Below are positions 52,002 to 60,685 of a stretch of DNA of 64,000 nucleotides, one piece after another. The DNA is from Bradyrhizobium tropiciagri. GTDB lineage: Bacteria; Pseudomonadota; Alphaproteobacteria; Rhizobiales; Xanthobacteraceae. The DNA is taken from NCBI RefSeq assembly GCF_018130545.1, contig NZ_JAFCKF010000002.1, forward strand, positions 868,001 to 932,000. The letters are read 5' to 3'. How positions within the stretch are numbered: position 1 is the stretch's first letter; the number at the start of each line of letters is the position of its first letter. The notes beneath the pieces were generated by a model that was not told the DNA's origin, ran no database searches, and saw only the letters and a list, made by a program, of their open reading frames with translations. A program made the position numbers and the translations under genes.

Positions 52002-53165
52002 TTAGCCGCCGCGCAGGCCGAGCACGCGGCGGGCGATCGCCTGGCGATGGACCTCGCTCGGGCCTTCATACACCCGCATCAGGCGGGCCTTCTGCCACAG
52101 CGCGTTCAATGGCAATTCCAGCGTGACGCCGAGCGCGCCGAGCGTCTGCATGGCGTGGTCGCAGGCGTCATAGGCCATCTCGGTCGCGAACACCTTGATC
52201 ATCGAGGCCTCGTGGCGGATGTCCTCGCCGCGATCGGTCTTGTCGGCGGCCTCGCGCACCATCAGCCGGCAGGCATGCATGCGGGTGGAGATATCGGCGA
52301 TCCACCACTGGATCGCCTGGCGCTCGGCGAGCTTGACGCCGAAGGTCTCGCGCTGCTTGGCGTGCTCGCACATCATGTCGAGCGCGCGCTTGGTGATGCC
52401 GACGCAGGTCGATCCCATCTCGAGCCGCCGCGTGCGCAACCGCAGCTGCATCGGCGCGTAGCCCTTGCCGACCTCGCCCAGCACTGAATCCTTCGGGATG
52501 CGACAGTCCTCGAACACGATCTCGTAGGTCGAGCCGCCGCCGACCATCGGGATCTCGCGCTCGATGATGAAGCCCGCCGTGCCCTTCTCGACGATGAAGG
52601 AGGTGATGCCGCCCTGGCGCTGATCGTTGCCGACGCGTGCCATCACGATGATGAAGTCGGCAGCGCGCGCATTGCTGATCCAGATCTTGCGGCCGTTCAG
52701 CACCCACTGTTCGCCCTCGAGCACCGCGCGCGTCTTCATGCCTGCGGGATCGCCGCCGGCGCCGGGCTCGGAGATCGCGATCGCCGACGCCATCCGGCCC
52801 TCGATATAGGGTTGCAGGTATTTCTTCTTCTGCGCGTCGGTGCCGACCGCCTGCAGCATGCGCAGGTTCGGCGAATCCGGCGGCAGCACGAACGGCACGC
52901 AGCTGCGGCCGAGCTCTTCATGCACCGCAGCCATCGTGCGCGTCGGCAGATCGTGGCCACCGAGATCCTCGGGCGCATCGAGGCCCCAAAGCCCGAGCTC
53001 CTTCGAGACGTCGCGCAGCCGCTTGCGCTGTTCCGATGTGAGCTCGGGATGATCACTGCCGGGCAGCTTGGATTTCAGATATTGCGGCTCGAGCGGGATC
53101 AGTTCGCGATCGACAAATCTCGCGACCGTCTCGCGGATCATTGCTGTCTGTTCGTCATCGCTCAT
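52002..53165 (-). CDS. Acyl-CoA dehydrogenase family protein
   Basis: A 387-residue flavoenzyme. Typical blocks are AISEPGAGGDPAGMKT (FAD/substrate region), GRKIWISNARAADFIIVMAR, and the C-terminal QTLGALGVTLELPLNALWQKAR followed by YEGPSEVHRQAIARRVL. It carries out alpha,beta-dehydrogenation of an acyl-CoA; the chain type is not decided. AGGATT lies seven bases before ATG 53165. No other beta-oxidation genes are adjacent. Confidence 0.93.
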   Translation of the reverse strand: MSDDEQTAMIRETVARFVDRELIPLEPQYLKSKLPGSDHPELTSEQRKRLRDVSKELGLWGLDAPEDLGGHDLPTRTMAAVHEELGRSCVPFVLPPDSPNLRMLQAVGTDAQKKKYLQPYIEGRMASAIAISEPGAGGDPAGMKTRAVLEGEQWVLNGRKIWISNARAADFIIVMARVGNDQRQGGITSFIVEKGTAGFIIEREIPMVGGGSTYEIVFEDCRIPKDSVLGEVGKGYAPMQLRLRTRRLEMGSTCVGITKRALDMMCEHAKQRETFGVKLAERQAIQWWIADISTRMHACRLMVREAADKTDRGEDIRHEASMIKVFATEMAYDACDHAMQTLGALGVTLELPLNALWQKARLMRVYEGPSEVHRQAIARRVLGLRGG

Positions 53166-53304
53166 CTGACAATCCTCGCCTGTGCTGTTTCGTTTCACAA
53201 AACCAGTAGCGCATTTTTTGTCGGTGAGAATAGCGGAAACGCGCGCCCGCGCTCACGCTCGCGCGATGGTTTCATGGAGCGGAATACAATATCCCGCGGC
53301 GCGG

Positions 53305-54234
53305 TCAGCGTCCGCGCAATTGCGCCGGACGGGTCGGCGCATCGAGCAAACGATCGCGCAGCACGAGCTTGTTGTCGGCAAGGAAGCGATCGACGATCGG
53401 CGCCCAGATCGCCGTGCCGCTCTCGTTGAACAGCATGTGACCGTCGCTGCCGAACGCACCTGTTCGAACCAGCGAGAGCTTGCCGCCTGATCCGGCGAAT
53501 GCATCCGACAACCGCGTCACCAGTTTCGGGCCGAAGAAATGATCGTTGTCGGCGGAGACCCACAGCAGCGGAACGCGCGAGGATTTGCCGAACTGCGCGA
53601 ACGCGTCGACGAGTTTGGCCTCCCCGCAGACCGTATCGGGGCCGCTCGATCCACGGCCCGGCGCGAACACGATCGCGGCGGCAAGACCCGGCGGCGCGGC
53701 GGACGTCAGCGCCACCGTGGCAAAGCCTCCCGCTGAACGGCCGACGCTGATCCACTTTCCCTTGCCGACATAGGCCTGGCCGGTCATGAATTTGGCGGCG
53801 GCTACGAGATCGCTGGCGCCGGCGCGGCCGGCTTTCGCATAGTCCGGATCGGAGCACGATCCGTAAGCCTCGGCCCATCCGCCCTGCGAGGCGCCGTAGC
53901 CGCGACGCAGGAACGCCACCGCGACCCAGCCCCGCCGCGCAAACTCCGCCGCCTGCGCCCACATCCCATAAGGGCTCATCGACGGACGATCGCTCGCTGA
54001 ACGCGGCGAGCCGTGATTGAGCAGGACCAGCGGATGCGGCTTGCCGTCATCGGGCCGCAGCACGATCGCATCAAGCAGCGCGACGGACGGCCCCGCCCCT
54101 CCGCCATTCGGCACCGGGATCTTGAGCGGCTCGAGGCGGATGCCTTCTGCGTGCCCCGCAGCGAGGGTCAGGATCAAGACGAGCAGGGTCAGAACGACCG
54201 CGGCGATGCTGCTGCGGGTCCGCACGCGTCGCAC
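53305..54234 (-). CDS. Exported alpha/beta hydrolase, dienelactone-hydrolase-like
   Basis: About 309 residues. A signal peptide (SIAAVVLTLLVLILTLAAGHA) is followed by an alpha/beta hydrolase domain with LNHGSPRS (oxyanion), AVAFLRRGYGAS, nucleophile Ser in SVGRSAGG and a late DGHMLF His. The protein is likely periplasmic. The start is GTG at 54234 (or 54225), only six bases after the stop of the nitroreductase gene upstream on the same strand; the longer frame lies inside that gene and is a shadow. Substrate unknown. Confidence 0.8.
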   Translation of the reverse strand: MRRVRTRSSIAAVVLTLLVLILTLAAGHAEGIRLEPLKIPVPNGGGAGPSVALLDAIVLRPDDGKPHPLVLLNHGSPRSASDRPSMSPYGMWAQAAEFARRGWVAVAFLRRGYGASQGGWAEAYGSCSDPDYAKAGRAGASDLVAAAKFMTGQAYVGKGKWISVGRSAGGFATVALTSAAPPGLAAAIVFAPGRGSSGPDTVCGEAKLVDAFAQFGKSSRVPLLWVSADNDHFFGPKLVTRLSDAFAGSGGKLSLVRTGAFGSDGHMLFNESGTAIWAPIVDRFLADNKLVLRDRLLDAPTRPAQLRGR

Positions 54235-54239
54235 GATCG

Positions 54240-54917
54240 CTAGTCCGCAAAGCCGACGTAGCGGACAAAGTCGCTGTTGGCCTCGCGGTCCGACCGCACC
54301 GCGTTGGCGGCAAAGCCGTCGTCGGGATACCCCATCGCGACGCAGGTCATGATCACCTGGTCCTCCGGGATGTTGGCGACCTCGCGCACGATGTCGGAGC
54401 GCATGATGCCCTGGCCGTTGATGACGCTGCCGAGGCCGCGATCCCAGGCGGCCAGCACGATGCCGTAGCACAGCGCGCCGAGATCGAAATGGCAGACCGC
54501 GCCGGGATCGAGGATCCGGTCGTAAGTCAGGACCAGCGAGACCGGGGCGTCGAACTGGCGGAAGCCGCGCAGCACCCAGTCCTGCCGCATCGGCTTGTCA
54601 TCGCGGGCAATGCCCATGGCGCCGAACAGCTTCTTGGCGATATCGACCTGGCGGCCGCGATGCACGCCCTCGTACTCACCATGGCTGACGATGTCGCGCT
54701 TGGCTTTGGCGCCGGCGATCATCTCCTCCATGTTGCGGCGACGCACTTCCTCCAGCGGCGCCCCGGTCAGGACGTGGACGTGCCAGGGCTGGGTGTTCAT
54801 CGAGGACGGCGCGCGCTTGGCCACCTCGATGATCTCCTCGACGGTTGCCCGAGACACCGGCTGCTTCTTGAACCCGCGCACGCTTTTGCGTGTCTGTACC
54901 AGCGTCTCGAATTCCAT
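54240..54917 (-). CDS. Nitroreductase family protein
   Basis: A 225-residue FMN-dependent nitroreductase. The start TRKSVRGFKKQPVSRATVEEIIEVAKRAPSSMNTQPW is the standard FMN-binding opening; GALCYGIVLAAWDRGLGS and VAMGYPDDGFAANAVRSDR complete the family pattern, the last with the Arg that contacts FMN. Members reduce nitroaromatics, quinones or enones with NAD(P)H. GAGGG precedes the ATG. It heads a two-gene unit with the exported hydrolase. Confidence 0.93.
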   Translation of the reverse strand: MEFETLVQTRKSVRGFKKQPVSRATVEEIIEVAKRAPSSMNTQPWHVHVLTGAPLEEVRRRNMEEMIAGAKAKRDIVSHGEYEGVHRGRQVDIAKKLFGAMGIARDDKPMRQDWVLRGFRQFDAPVSLVLTYDRILDPGAVCHFDLGALCYGIVLAAWDRGLGSVINGQGIMRSDIVREVANIPEDQVIMTCVAMGYPDDGFAANAVRSDREANSDFVRYVGFAD

Positions 54918-55067
54918 TCCGCGTTTCCCTCATTTTGTTCCGCACTGCACGCGGAATTTTCTCACAGCTAACCGGGTATTTTATAGACAAAATCGGCTGT
55001 GGGAACTTGATCGGGCCAAGAATCCGATATCCAATCCGGCCACTGGTTTGGTTTAGGGAGAACCCAG

Positions 55068-55316
55068 ATGAAGCGGATTTTCTTGGCGGCCGTGATCGCG
55101 ACCTTTGCCGCCGGTTCGGCATTTGCACAGGACGCCTCCTGCGAGACGAAGGCGGTCGGCAAGGACGGCAAGCCGCTGGCTGGCGCGGCCAAGACCTCGT
55201 TCATGAAGAAGTGCACGATGGATTCCTGCGAGACCAAGGCGGTCGGCTCCGACGGCAAGAAGCTCGCCGGCGCAGCCAAGACCTCATTCATGAAGAAGTG
55301 CCAGAGCGGCGCCTAA
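55068..55316 (+). CDS. PsiF-repeat exported protein
   Basis: An 82-residue protein: signal peptide (1-21, ending AFA) and two tandem copies of a PsiF-like repeat of about 25-29 residues (25-49 and 54-78), each starting SCETKAVG and ending TSFMKKC. The copies differ at only a few residues, so the duplication is recent or under strong constraint. PsiF was named for phosphate-starvation induction in E. coli; function unknown. It stands alone with its promoter in the 54918-55067 spacer. Confidence 0.85.
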   Translation: MKRIFLAAVIATFAAGSAFAQDASCETKAVGKDGKPLAGAAKTSFMKKCTMDSCETKAVGSDGKKLAGAAKTSFMKKCQSGA

Positions 55317-55427
55317 GCCGTTTCGCCGGCGCTGACGCGCCCCTTTCATCGGGACAGACCATCGGGTCGCGCAAGGCGCGACCCGAACGGCTATTGACGG
55401 GTCGATGGAGCTCGATCCGGGCGGCGT

Positions 55428-55673
55428 TCAGAACGAGACGCCGACCCGCACGCCCCTGCTCCAGACCCGCCGGCAGCGCTTCCTTGTGTTGCCGTGAAAC
55501 ATTTCGAAACGTTCCGGCAGCTGGATGGGCTTGGAAAACTCCAGGCAGGCCCCGCCGGCGGAATAGTCCACCAGCCGGCATTCGATCAGCGGCGTCTTGG
55601 GGTCTAGCTGGAGCTTGACCACACTGGAGACGCAACCCGACGGTCGAACACGCGCAAATCGCCGGGGATGCAT
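55428..55673 (-). CDS. PilZ domain protein
   Basis: An 81-residue single PilZ domain. RRFARVRPSG near the start holds the RxxxR-type c-di-GMP-binding arginines and DYSAGGACLEFSKP the D/NxSxxG motif. So binding of the second messenger is likely. GAGG precedes the ATG. A second PilZ protein is at 58147-58449. The output target cannot be told. Confidence 0.85.
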   Translation of the reverse strand: MHPRRFARVRPSGCVSSVVKLQLDPKTPLIECRLVDYSAGGACLEFSKPIQLPERFEMFHGNTRKRCRRVWSRGVRVGVSF

Positions 55674-55744
55674 CAGGGCCGCCTCTGGTGGAATCGTACC
55701 GACAGATTCCCTAGCCCGCGTTAAGATTCCGTTCAGACGGATTG

Positions 55745-56704
55745 TTACGATTCGTGTCTGCTCGATGACGGATCGGCACGTACGCGAGATGCCGCCAGCG
55801 TCTCCGACGGCGCTTCCCCGAACTGCGAGCGGTAGCTCCGCGAGAAATCGCTGAGGTGCCAGAAGCCATAGGCCAGCGCGCAGGCTTTGACGCTGGGCGC
55901 CCCGGCGAGCAGTCGCTTTCGCACCAGCCAGAGCCGGCGCAGCCGCAGATAGCGATGCAGGCTGACGCCCCGGTAGCGTTGGATCGCATCATGCAGCGTG
56001 CGCACCGACACGCCGATCTGCTTGGCGAGTTCGCCGCTATAGATCGGATGAGCGACATCGCCGGCCAGAATGGCGCGCGCGTCGTTGAACACCTTGAACT
56101 GGCGCGTCGTGTTGGCGCGCGTCGCCCATCTGGCCGGCACAATCTCGGCGAACGCATCGTCGATCGCGGCGAGCAGCGTCTCCTTGATCGACGCCCCCGA
56201 AGCGAACTCCGCGATCGCAACCTGTTCCGATGTGACGAGCAGAACCTGCCGGACCACTTCGCGCAGCCGATCCTGCGCGCGTTGAGAAATCTCGTGGATG
56301 CTGAACTGGAGACCGGGGTTCGGCCAACCGCGGTCGACGATCTCGGGCGTGAACATCACCGAGACATATTGGCGGGCCGTCTCCTCCACCGAGGTATAGA
56401 ACGCGCCACCGCCGCCGAGCACGATCACCGCACGATCGCGCTCGACGCCGTTGAAGCGCATCGGAACGCCGTCGTCCATCGTGAAGCCGACCGCGGTCGT
56501 ATGCGGCCCAAGCTGCGCGTCGACGATCCGTGGAAAGGACTGCGTGTAATTGAGCTCGCATCCCGGCAAGCTCAGGATGACCTGCTCGGCCGAAATCTTC
56601 CGCGCAAGTGGCGTGAAATCAACATCCAGATTTCGGATCGAACTCCGGAATGCATCAACATCGTCAAAACGAAAGACTCTCGGCACCAGCAATGGCGCCG
56701 TCAA
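55745..56704 (-). CDS. AraC-family transcriptional regulator
   Basis: A 319-residue regulator with an N-terminal effector-type domain (about 1-200) resembling the AraC_binding_2 type and a C-terminal AraC HTH domain (IYSGELAKQIGVSVRTLHDAI, then YGFWHLSDFSRSYRSQFGEAPSETL). The start codon appears to be TTG at 56704, supported by GGAG seven bases upstream and absence of an ATG near the domain start. It is divergent from the DUF2336 gene across a 324-base spacer with GGAAC/GTTCC half-sites. Confidence 0.9.
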   Translation of the reverse strand: MTAPLLVPRVFRFDDVDAFRSSIRNLDVDFTPLARKISAEQVILSLPGCELNYTQSFPRIVDAQLGPHTTAVGFTMDDGVPMRFNGVERDRAVIVLGGGGAFYTSVEETARQYVSVMFTPEIVDRGWPNPGLQFSIHEISQRAQDRLREVVRQVLLVTSEQVAIAEFASGASIKETLLAAIDDAFAEIVPARWATRANTTRQFKVFNDARAILAGDVAHPIYSGELAKQIGVSVRTLHDAIQRYRGVSLHRYLRLRRLWLVRKRLLAGAPSVKACALAYGFWHLSDFSRSYRSQFGEAPSETLAASRVRADPSSSRHES

Positions 56705-57028
56705 ATGTCCGCTCCTATGAAATGCTCTTCAAATGAACTGTTCTTCAAAATTTGTGCGCCGCGCCCACTTCGCGCCGGCCTCATTGATAAATTCCAAGCA
56801 CCAAATGCGAATCGTCTGACGAATTCAATCAGGGAAAATGCGGGGCGTTCGCCGGGCCGGACAATCGGGCAAGGCATCGCCACTGCCGAATTTCGATAGT
56901 GTTTGCCGGAATATCCACTGCTGGAATCGGCCCCTCCATCAATTTCTATACCCCTATTAAAGATTCGGGGAGCAGATTGTCATTTGGAACGATGATGTTC
57001 CTCGTCGCGGAACATTTTAGGTACCGCA
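56705..57028. promoter_or_regulatory. Divergent spacer with GGAAC half-sites
   Basis: No gene visible. Close to the DUF2336 start there are three half-sites: GGAAC at 56986-56990, GTTCC at 56997-57001 and GGAAC at 57009-57013, spaced 11 and 12 bases. The first two make an inverted repeat. I see no CGTT at the right distance for an EcfG general-stress promoter. A regulator site is possible; the divergent AraC protein is the first candidate. Confidence 0.35.
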
Positions 57029-58138
57029 ATGACAGTCATTGCCTCGTCCGATCTTATTGCCAAGCTCGACCACGTCCTGAAAGCCGGCTCCGCCGATCTC
57101 CGCACGCGCATGCTGCAGGAGGTGGCAGGGCTTTTTCTCGACGACGCTCATCGGCTCAGCGCGCATCAGGTCGAGATGTTCGACGGGATTCTGATCCGCC
57201 TGACTGACGACGTCGAGCTGCGGACCCTGACCACGCTCAGCCGCTCGCTCGCCGACTTGCATCTGGTGCCGCGGGAACTCGCACGTCGTCTGGCCAACCA
57301 TGACGACGCCGATGTCGCCGCGCCAATCCTGCGAAAATGCGACTGCATTCCGGATGCCGATCTGATCGACATCGCCTGGATGCGGGCCGAGGGGCATCTC
57401 TGCGCGATCGCCGGCCGCAAGGCGATCAACGCCGAGCTCGCGGACATTCTGCTGCTGCGCGGCGACGGCAATGTGCTTCGCGCGCTCGCCCGCAATCCCG
57501 GCGCGGAGATGACCAGCGCCGGCCTTGCCATGTTGGTCGATGCCGCCGAGCGCGACGATGATATCGCCGACGCGTTGATCTCGCGCAGCGACCTGCCTCA
57601 CCGCGTCTTGGTCGACCTCGTGATGCGATCCACGCCGCGCCAGCAGGCCCGGCTGCTCAAGCTCGCGCGGCCCGAACTTCGCGACACGATCCGCGCCGCC
57701 ATCGATGCCGGCGCGGCCCGCGCCTCCGCAAGCCCGCCAGCCACGATCGACTATGCGGAGGCGCGGGCCAAGGTGATGGCCCTCAACAATACCGGACAGC
57801 TGAATGACTCCAGCGTCAACCGCTTCGCGATCAGGCAGGAAGTACGCAACGTCGTGGCGGCGCTGGCGCAGCTCGCGAGCGCTCCGATTGAGACAATCGC
57901 TCCGTTGATGGAAGCCGTCGACATCAGCGGGCTCGTGATCGCATGCCGCGCATCGCGACTGAACTGGAATACGACGGCGACGATCGTCAGCTACCGTATG
58001 GCCGGGCGGACCGTTGCCCCCGATGATCTGGAGCGCGCACGGCAATTGTTCGAAGGACTGCCGCTCTCAAACGCGCAGCGCACGATCCGGTTTGGTTCGC
58101 TGAGCGACCTGACCGCGAAACGTGCTCAGGCAATGTGA
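57029..58138 (+). CDS. DUF2336 domain protein
   Basis: A 369-residue, mostly helical cytosolic protein with DUF2336 features and HEAT-like repetition (RTLTTLSRSLADL, ALARNPGAEM, ADALISRSDLPHRVLVDLVM). These alphaproteobacterial proteins have no established role. The PilZ gene begins 8 bases after the stop, and a further small gene follows, so the three are one operon. That links DUF2336 here to second-messenger or envelope control, by context only. Confidence 0.85.
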   Translation: MTVIASSDLIAKLDHVLKAGSADLRTRMLQEVAGLFLDDAHRLSAHQVEMFDGILIRLTDDVELRTLTTLSRSLADLHLVPRELARRLANHDDADVAAPILRKCDCIPDADLIDIAWMRAEGHLCAIAGRKAINAELADILLLRGDGNVLRALARNPGAEMTSAGLAMLVDAAERDDDIADALISRSDLPHRVLVDLVMRSTPRQQARLLKLARPELRDTIRAAIDAGAARASASPPATIDYAEARAKVMALNNTGQLNDSSVNRFAIRQEVRNVVAALAQLASAPIETIAPLMEAVDISGLVIACRASRLNWNTTATIVSYRMAGRTVAPDDLERARQLFEGLPLSNAQRTIRFGSLSDLTAKRAQAM

Positions 58139-58146
58139 ATGGCGCA

Positions 58147-58449
58147 ATGACATATGGTGATCGCAGGGCGGAACGCGTCAGACTTGATACGCGCCATCCC
58201 GTCAATCTCATGGGCGTCGACGGCACCTGGCGGCGGAGCTGCATTCTGCTCGACGTTTCGCAGAGCGGCGCCCGGCTCGAGGTCGATGGAACGCTTGATG
58301 TGCTGAAGGCCCAGGAGTTCTTCCTGGTGCTGTCGTCGCGGGGCCTAGCGTTCCGGCGCTGCGAGCTGGTTCGCATCGACGGCACCGAGATCGGCGTGAG
58401 ATTCATCGAAGAACGAAAGCGAAAGGGACGCCCCGTCGTCCCCAAATGA
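58147..58449 (+). CDS. PilZ domain protein (second)
   Basis: A 100-residue PilZ protein: DRRAERVRLDTRHPV contains the Arg-rich switch, DVSQSGARLEV the D-x-S-x-x-G motif, and GVRFIEER near the end closes the barrel. c-di-GMP binding is likely. Its stop overlaps a possible start of the next small gene (ATGA at 58446), and it follows the DUF2336 gene at eight bases. ATG 58147 was preferred to a GTG four codons upstream that overlaps the previous stop. Confidence 0.85.
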   Translation: MTYGDRRAERVRLDTRHPVNLMGVDGTWRRSCILLDVSQSGARLEVDGTLDVLKAQEFFLVLSSRGLAFRRCELVRIDGTEIGVRFIEERKRKGRPVVPK

Positions 58450-58487
58450 GGATTGGCGGCAACCGGCCTGAAAGGAAGATTAACGAC

Positions 58488-58682
58488 ATGACCGTGCAGC
58501 GAGCGACAGATGTCGAAGTGTCGACCACCTCCGCCGTGCCATTGCGCGGGACCATCGAAATCGACTGCGCCGGCACCGTTGCGACATTCGCGATCGATGA
58601 GGAACTCGCGCATCGCCTGTGCGCCGATCTGGAGCGCTTTCTGACCCAGGTCCCGCGCCAGACCCGCACGGCGCGGCTCTGA
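58488..58682 (+). CDS. Small hypothetical protein in PilZ operon
   Basis: A 64-residue soluble protein with a beta-rich first half (VSTTSAVPLRGTIEIDCAGTVATFAIDEE) and a helical end. AAGGAAG supports ATG 58488; the frame also allows a start at 58446 overlapping the PilZ stop. No family is recognised. It is probably the third gene of the DUF2336-PilZ unit. Confidence 0.6.
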   Translation: MTVQRATDVEVSTTSAVPLRGTIEIDCAGTVATFAIDEELAHRLCADLERFLTQVPRQTRTARL

Positions 58683-58700
58683 TAACGCCGAACCCCGCAC

Positions 58701-59576
58701 CTACTCCCGCTTGAAGCGATAGTCGAAGCGATCGCCGTCCGCTGTGATCAGGCCCACGGTCGGTGCCGGGAAATGGATCGGCAGGATCAGCGTGTCGGTC
58801 CCGGCAACCGAGCCAAAGAATTTCCGCCGCGACAGCGCCGACTGCTTCGGATCCCAATCCGGCTTGGCCGACCATTCCGGCTCGCGGCACTGGATCGCGT
58901 GATGCATCAGGTCGCCGGCGACCACCGCGCGTTGCCCCTTCGAGAAGATGTTGACGCAGCAATGGCAGGGCGAATGACCCGGCGTCGGCGTCAGCGTGAC
59001 GGTGTCGTCGAGCGCATAGTCGTCATCGACCAACAGCGCCTGCCCGGCCTCGACGATCGGCAGGCAATTGTCGCGAAACACCGTGCCGGGCGGATTGGCG
59101 CCCTTGGCGTTCTCGGCCTCCCAGGCCGCATATTCGCCTTTGTGGAAGACGTATTTCGCATTTGGGAAGGTCGGCACCCAGCGCCCGTCACGCAGGGTGG
59201 TGTTCCAGCCGGTGTGGTCGATATGCAGATGGGTGCAGAACACGTAATCGATCTGCTCATAGGAGATACCGAGCGCGAACAGCTCGTTGCGCCAGCGCTC
59301 CTTGCCCGGGAAGTCGAACGGCGGCGGGTGCCCCTTGTCTTCACCGGTGCAGGTGTCGACCAGGATGGTATAACGCGGCGTGCGCACCACGAAGGTCTGG
59401 TAGGTGATCACCATCATGCCGCGCGCGGCGTCGAAGACCTCGGGCTCCATCCTCTTCAGATGATGCTTGAACACGGCATCGTCATAGGTCGGGAAGAAAT
59501 CCTGCGGCCGCCGCCACGGCCCCTCGCGCTCGATCACCGCGTCGATCGTGATGTCGCCGATCCTGATCTGCTTCAT
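58701..59576 (-). CDS. MBL-fold metallo-hydrolase
   Basis: A 291-residue metallo-beta-lactamase-fold hydrolase. The metal motif is CTHLHIDHTGWN (HxHxDH), with PGHSPCH and later GDLMHH completing the binuclear site. The layout is like quorum-quenching lactonases and related hydrolases, but PTYD/HLKR differences leave the substrate open. The start was set at ATG 59576; the longer frame continues into the divergent gene. It shares a short divergent spacer with the dienelactone-hydrolase-like gene. Confidence 0.88.
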   Translation of the reverse strand: MKQIRIGDITIDAVIEREGPWRRPQDFFPTYDDAVFKHHLKRMEPEVFDAARGMMVITYQTFVVRTPRYTILVDTCTGEDKGHPPPFDFPGKERWRNELFALGISYEQIDYVFCTHLHIDHTGWNTTLRDGRWVPTFPNAKYVFHKGEYAAWEAENAKGANPPGTVFRDNCLPIVEAGQALLVDDDYALDDTVTLTPTPGHSPCHCCVNIFSKGQRAVVAGDLMHHAIQCREPEWSAKPDWDPKQSALSRRKFFGSVAGTDTLILPIHFPAPTVGLITADGDRFDYRFKRE

Positions 59577-59685
59577 GCCGTTTCGCTCCCGCTTTTTTCT
59601 GAAGCGTAGCGGGAGGTACATGGCCCCACAAGCCGAGCACCACGCAGCGCCCCATGCCGCTTTGCATTGCTGGCGGGAAACGGCG

Positions 59686-60597
59686 ATGCCGCAATTCATC
59701 CGAAATGTTGTCCATGCTGCGCTGATGACCCATCGCGCGATTCCGATTGCCCTCCTGATGCTCACTACATTGCCGACAGCAGCGGCAGCTGCGCCCGACA
59801 CGGTTTTCTTTCCGAGCGCCGACGGCAAGACCGAGATCGTCGGCTATCTGTTCAGGCCGCAGACCCCGGGCCCGCACCCCGCGATCGTGCTGCTGCACGG
59901 TCGCGGCGGGCCCTATTCGATCAACGTCAACCAGGACTGCACGCTGGTGTCGCGGACCAATCCGTCCGCGGCCTGCAATGCCGGCAGCCTGTCCAAGCGC
60001 CATGCGATGTGGGGACATTATTGGGCCGACCGCGGCTATGTCGCGCTGCTGCCCGACAGTTTCGGGCCGCGCGGCAAGGCGCACGGCTTCGGCCGCTTCA
60101 CCCATGACGATCCCGATCGCACCGACGTTAATGAAAAGACCGTGCGGCCGCTCGACGCCGAGGGCGCGCTGAGCTGGCTGCGCAGCCAGAAGGATGTCAG
60201 CGCCAATCGGATCTTCCTGCAGGGATGGTCGAACGGCGGCAGCACCGCGCTGAACGTGATCCAGCGGCAAGGCGCGGCGACGTCAGGCTATCGTGCCGCG
60301 CTCGTGTTCTATCCGGGCTGCGGACCGGCCGCCCTGCTGGCGCAGACACTGACGACGACCGCGCCGATCACGATGCTGCTCGGCACGGCCGACGAAGAGG
60401 TATCGCCCGAGCGCTGCCAGGACGTCGCCCGCCGCTCGATCGCCGCCGGCAGCAAGATCGACGTCGTGGTCTATCCCGGCGCGAGCCACGACTTCGACGA
60501 CCCCGGCCGCAAGCGCCAATCGAACCCCGCCAACAGCGCAGCGCTCCAGGATGCAATGGTGCGGGCGATTGCCGTGGTCGACGCGCTGAAAAACTAG
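59686..60597 (+). CDS. Exported dienelactone-hydrolase family protein
   Basis: A 303-residue alpha/beta hydrolase with an N-terminal signal (IPIALLMLTTLPTAAAA). LLHGRGGPYS is the oxyanion segment, QGWSNGGSTAL holds the nucleophile Ser, GTADEEVSPERC the acid and YPGASHDFDDPGR the His. Two cysteine pairs suggest an oxidised periplasmic location. The start could also be ATG 59725. Substrate unknown. Confidence 0.82.
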   Translation: MPQFIRNVVHAALMTHRAIPIALLMLTTLPTAAAAAPDTVFFPSADGKTEIVGYLFRPQTPGPHPAIVLLHGRGGPYSINVNQDCTLVSRTNPSAACNAGSLSKRHAMWGHYWADRGYVALLPDSFGPRGKAHGFGRFTHDDPDRTDVNEKTVRPLDAEGALSWLRSQKDVSANRIFLQGWSNGGSTALNVIQRQGAATSGYRAALVFYPGCGPAALLAQTLTTTAPITMLLGTADEEVSPERCQDVARRSIAAGSKIDVVVYPGASHDFDDPGRKRQSNPANSAALQDAMVRAIAVVDALKN

Positions 60598-60685
60598 ACT
60601 GCGGGTGCCTGTTCTCGAATCCTGTCATCTCGCCGTAACAAAAATCGTGCGACTGAAGCGGCTCGCCGTATCGAGGACAAACCTA

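Noticed and set aside
56986-57040. EcfG (general stress) promoter for the DUF2336 operon
   Set aside because: GGAAC is present but no CGTT lies 16-17 bases downstream of either copy.
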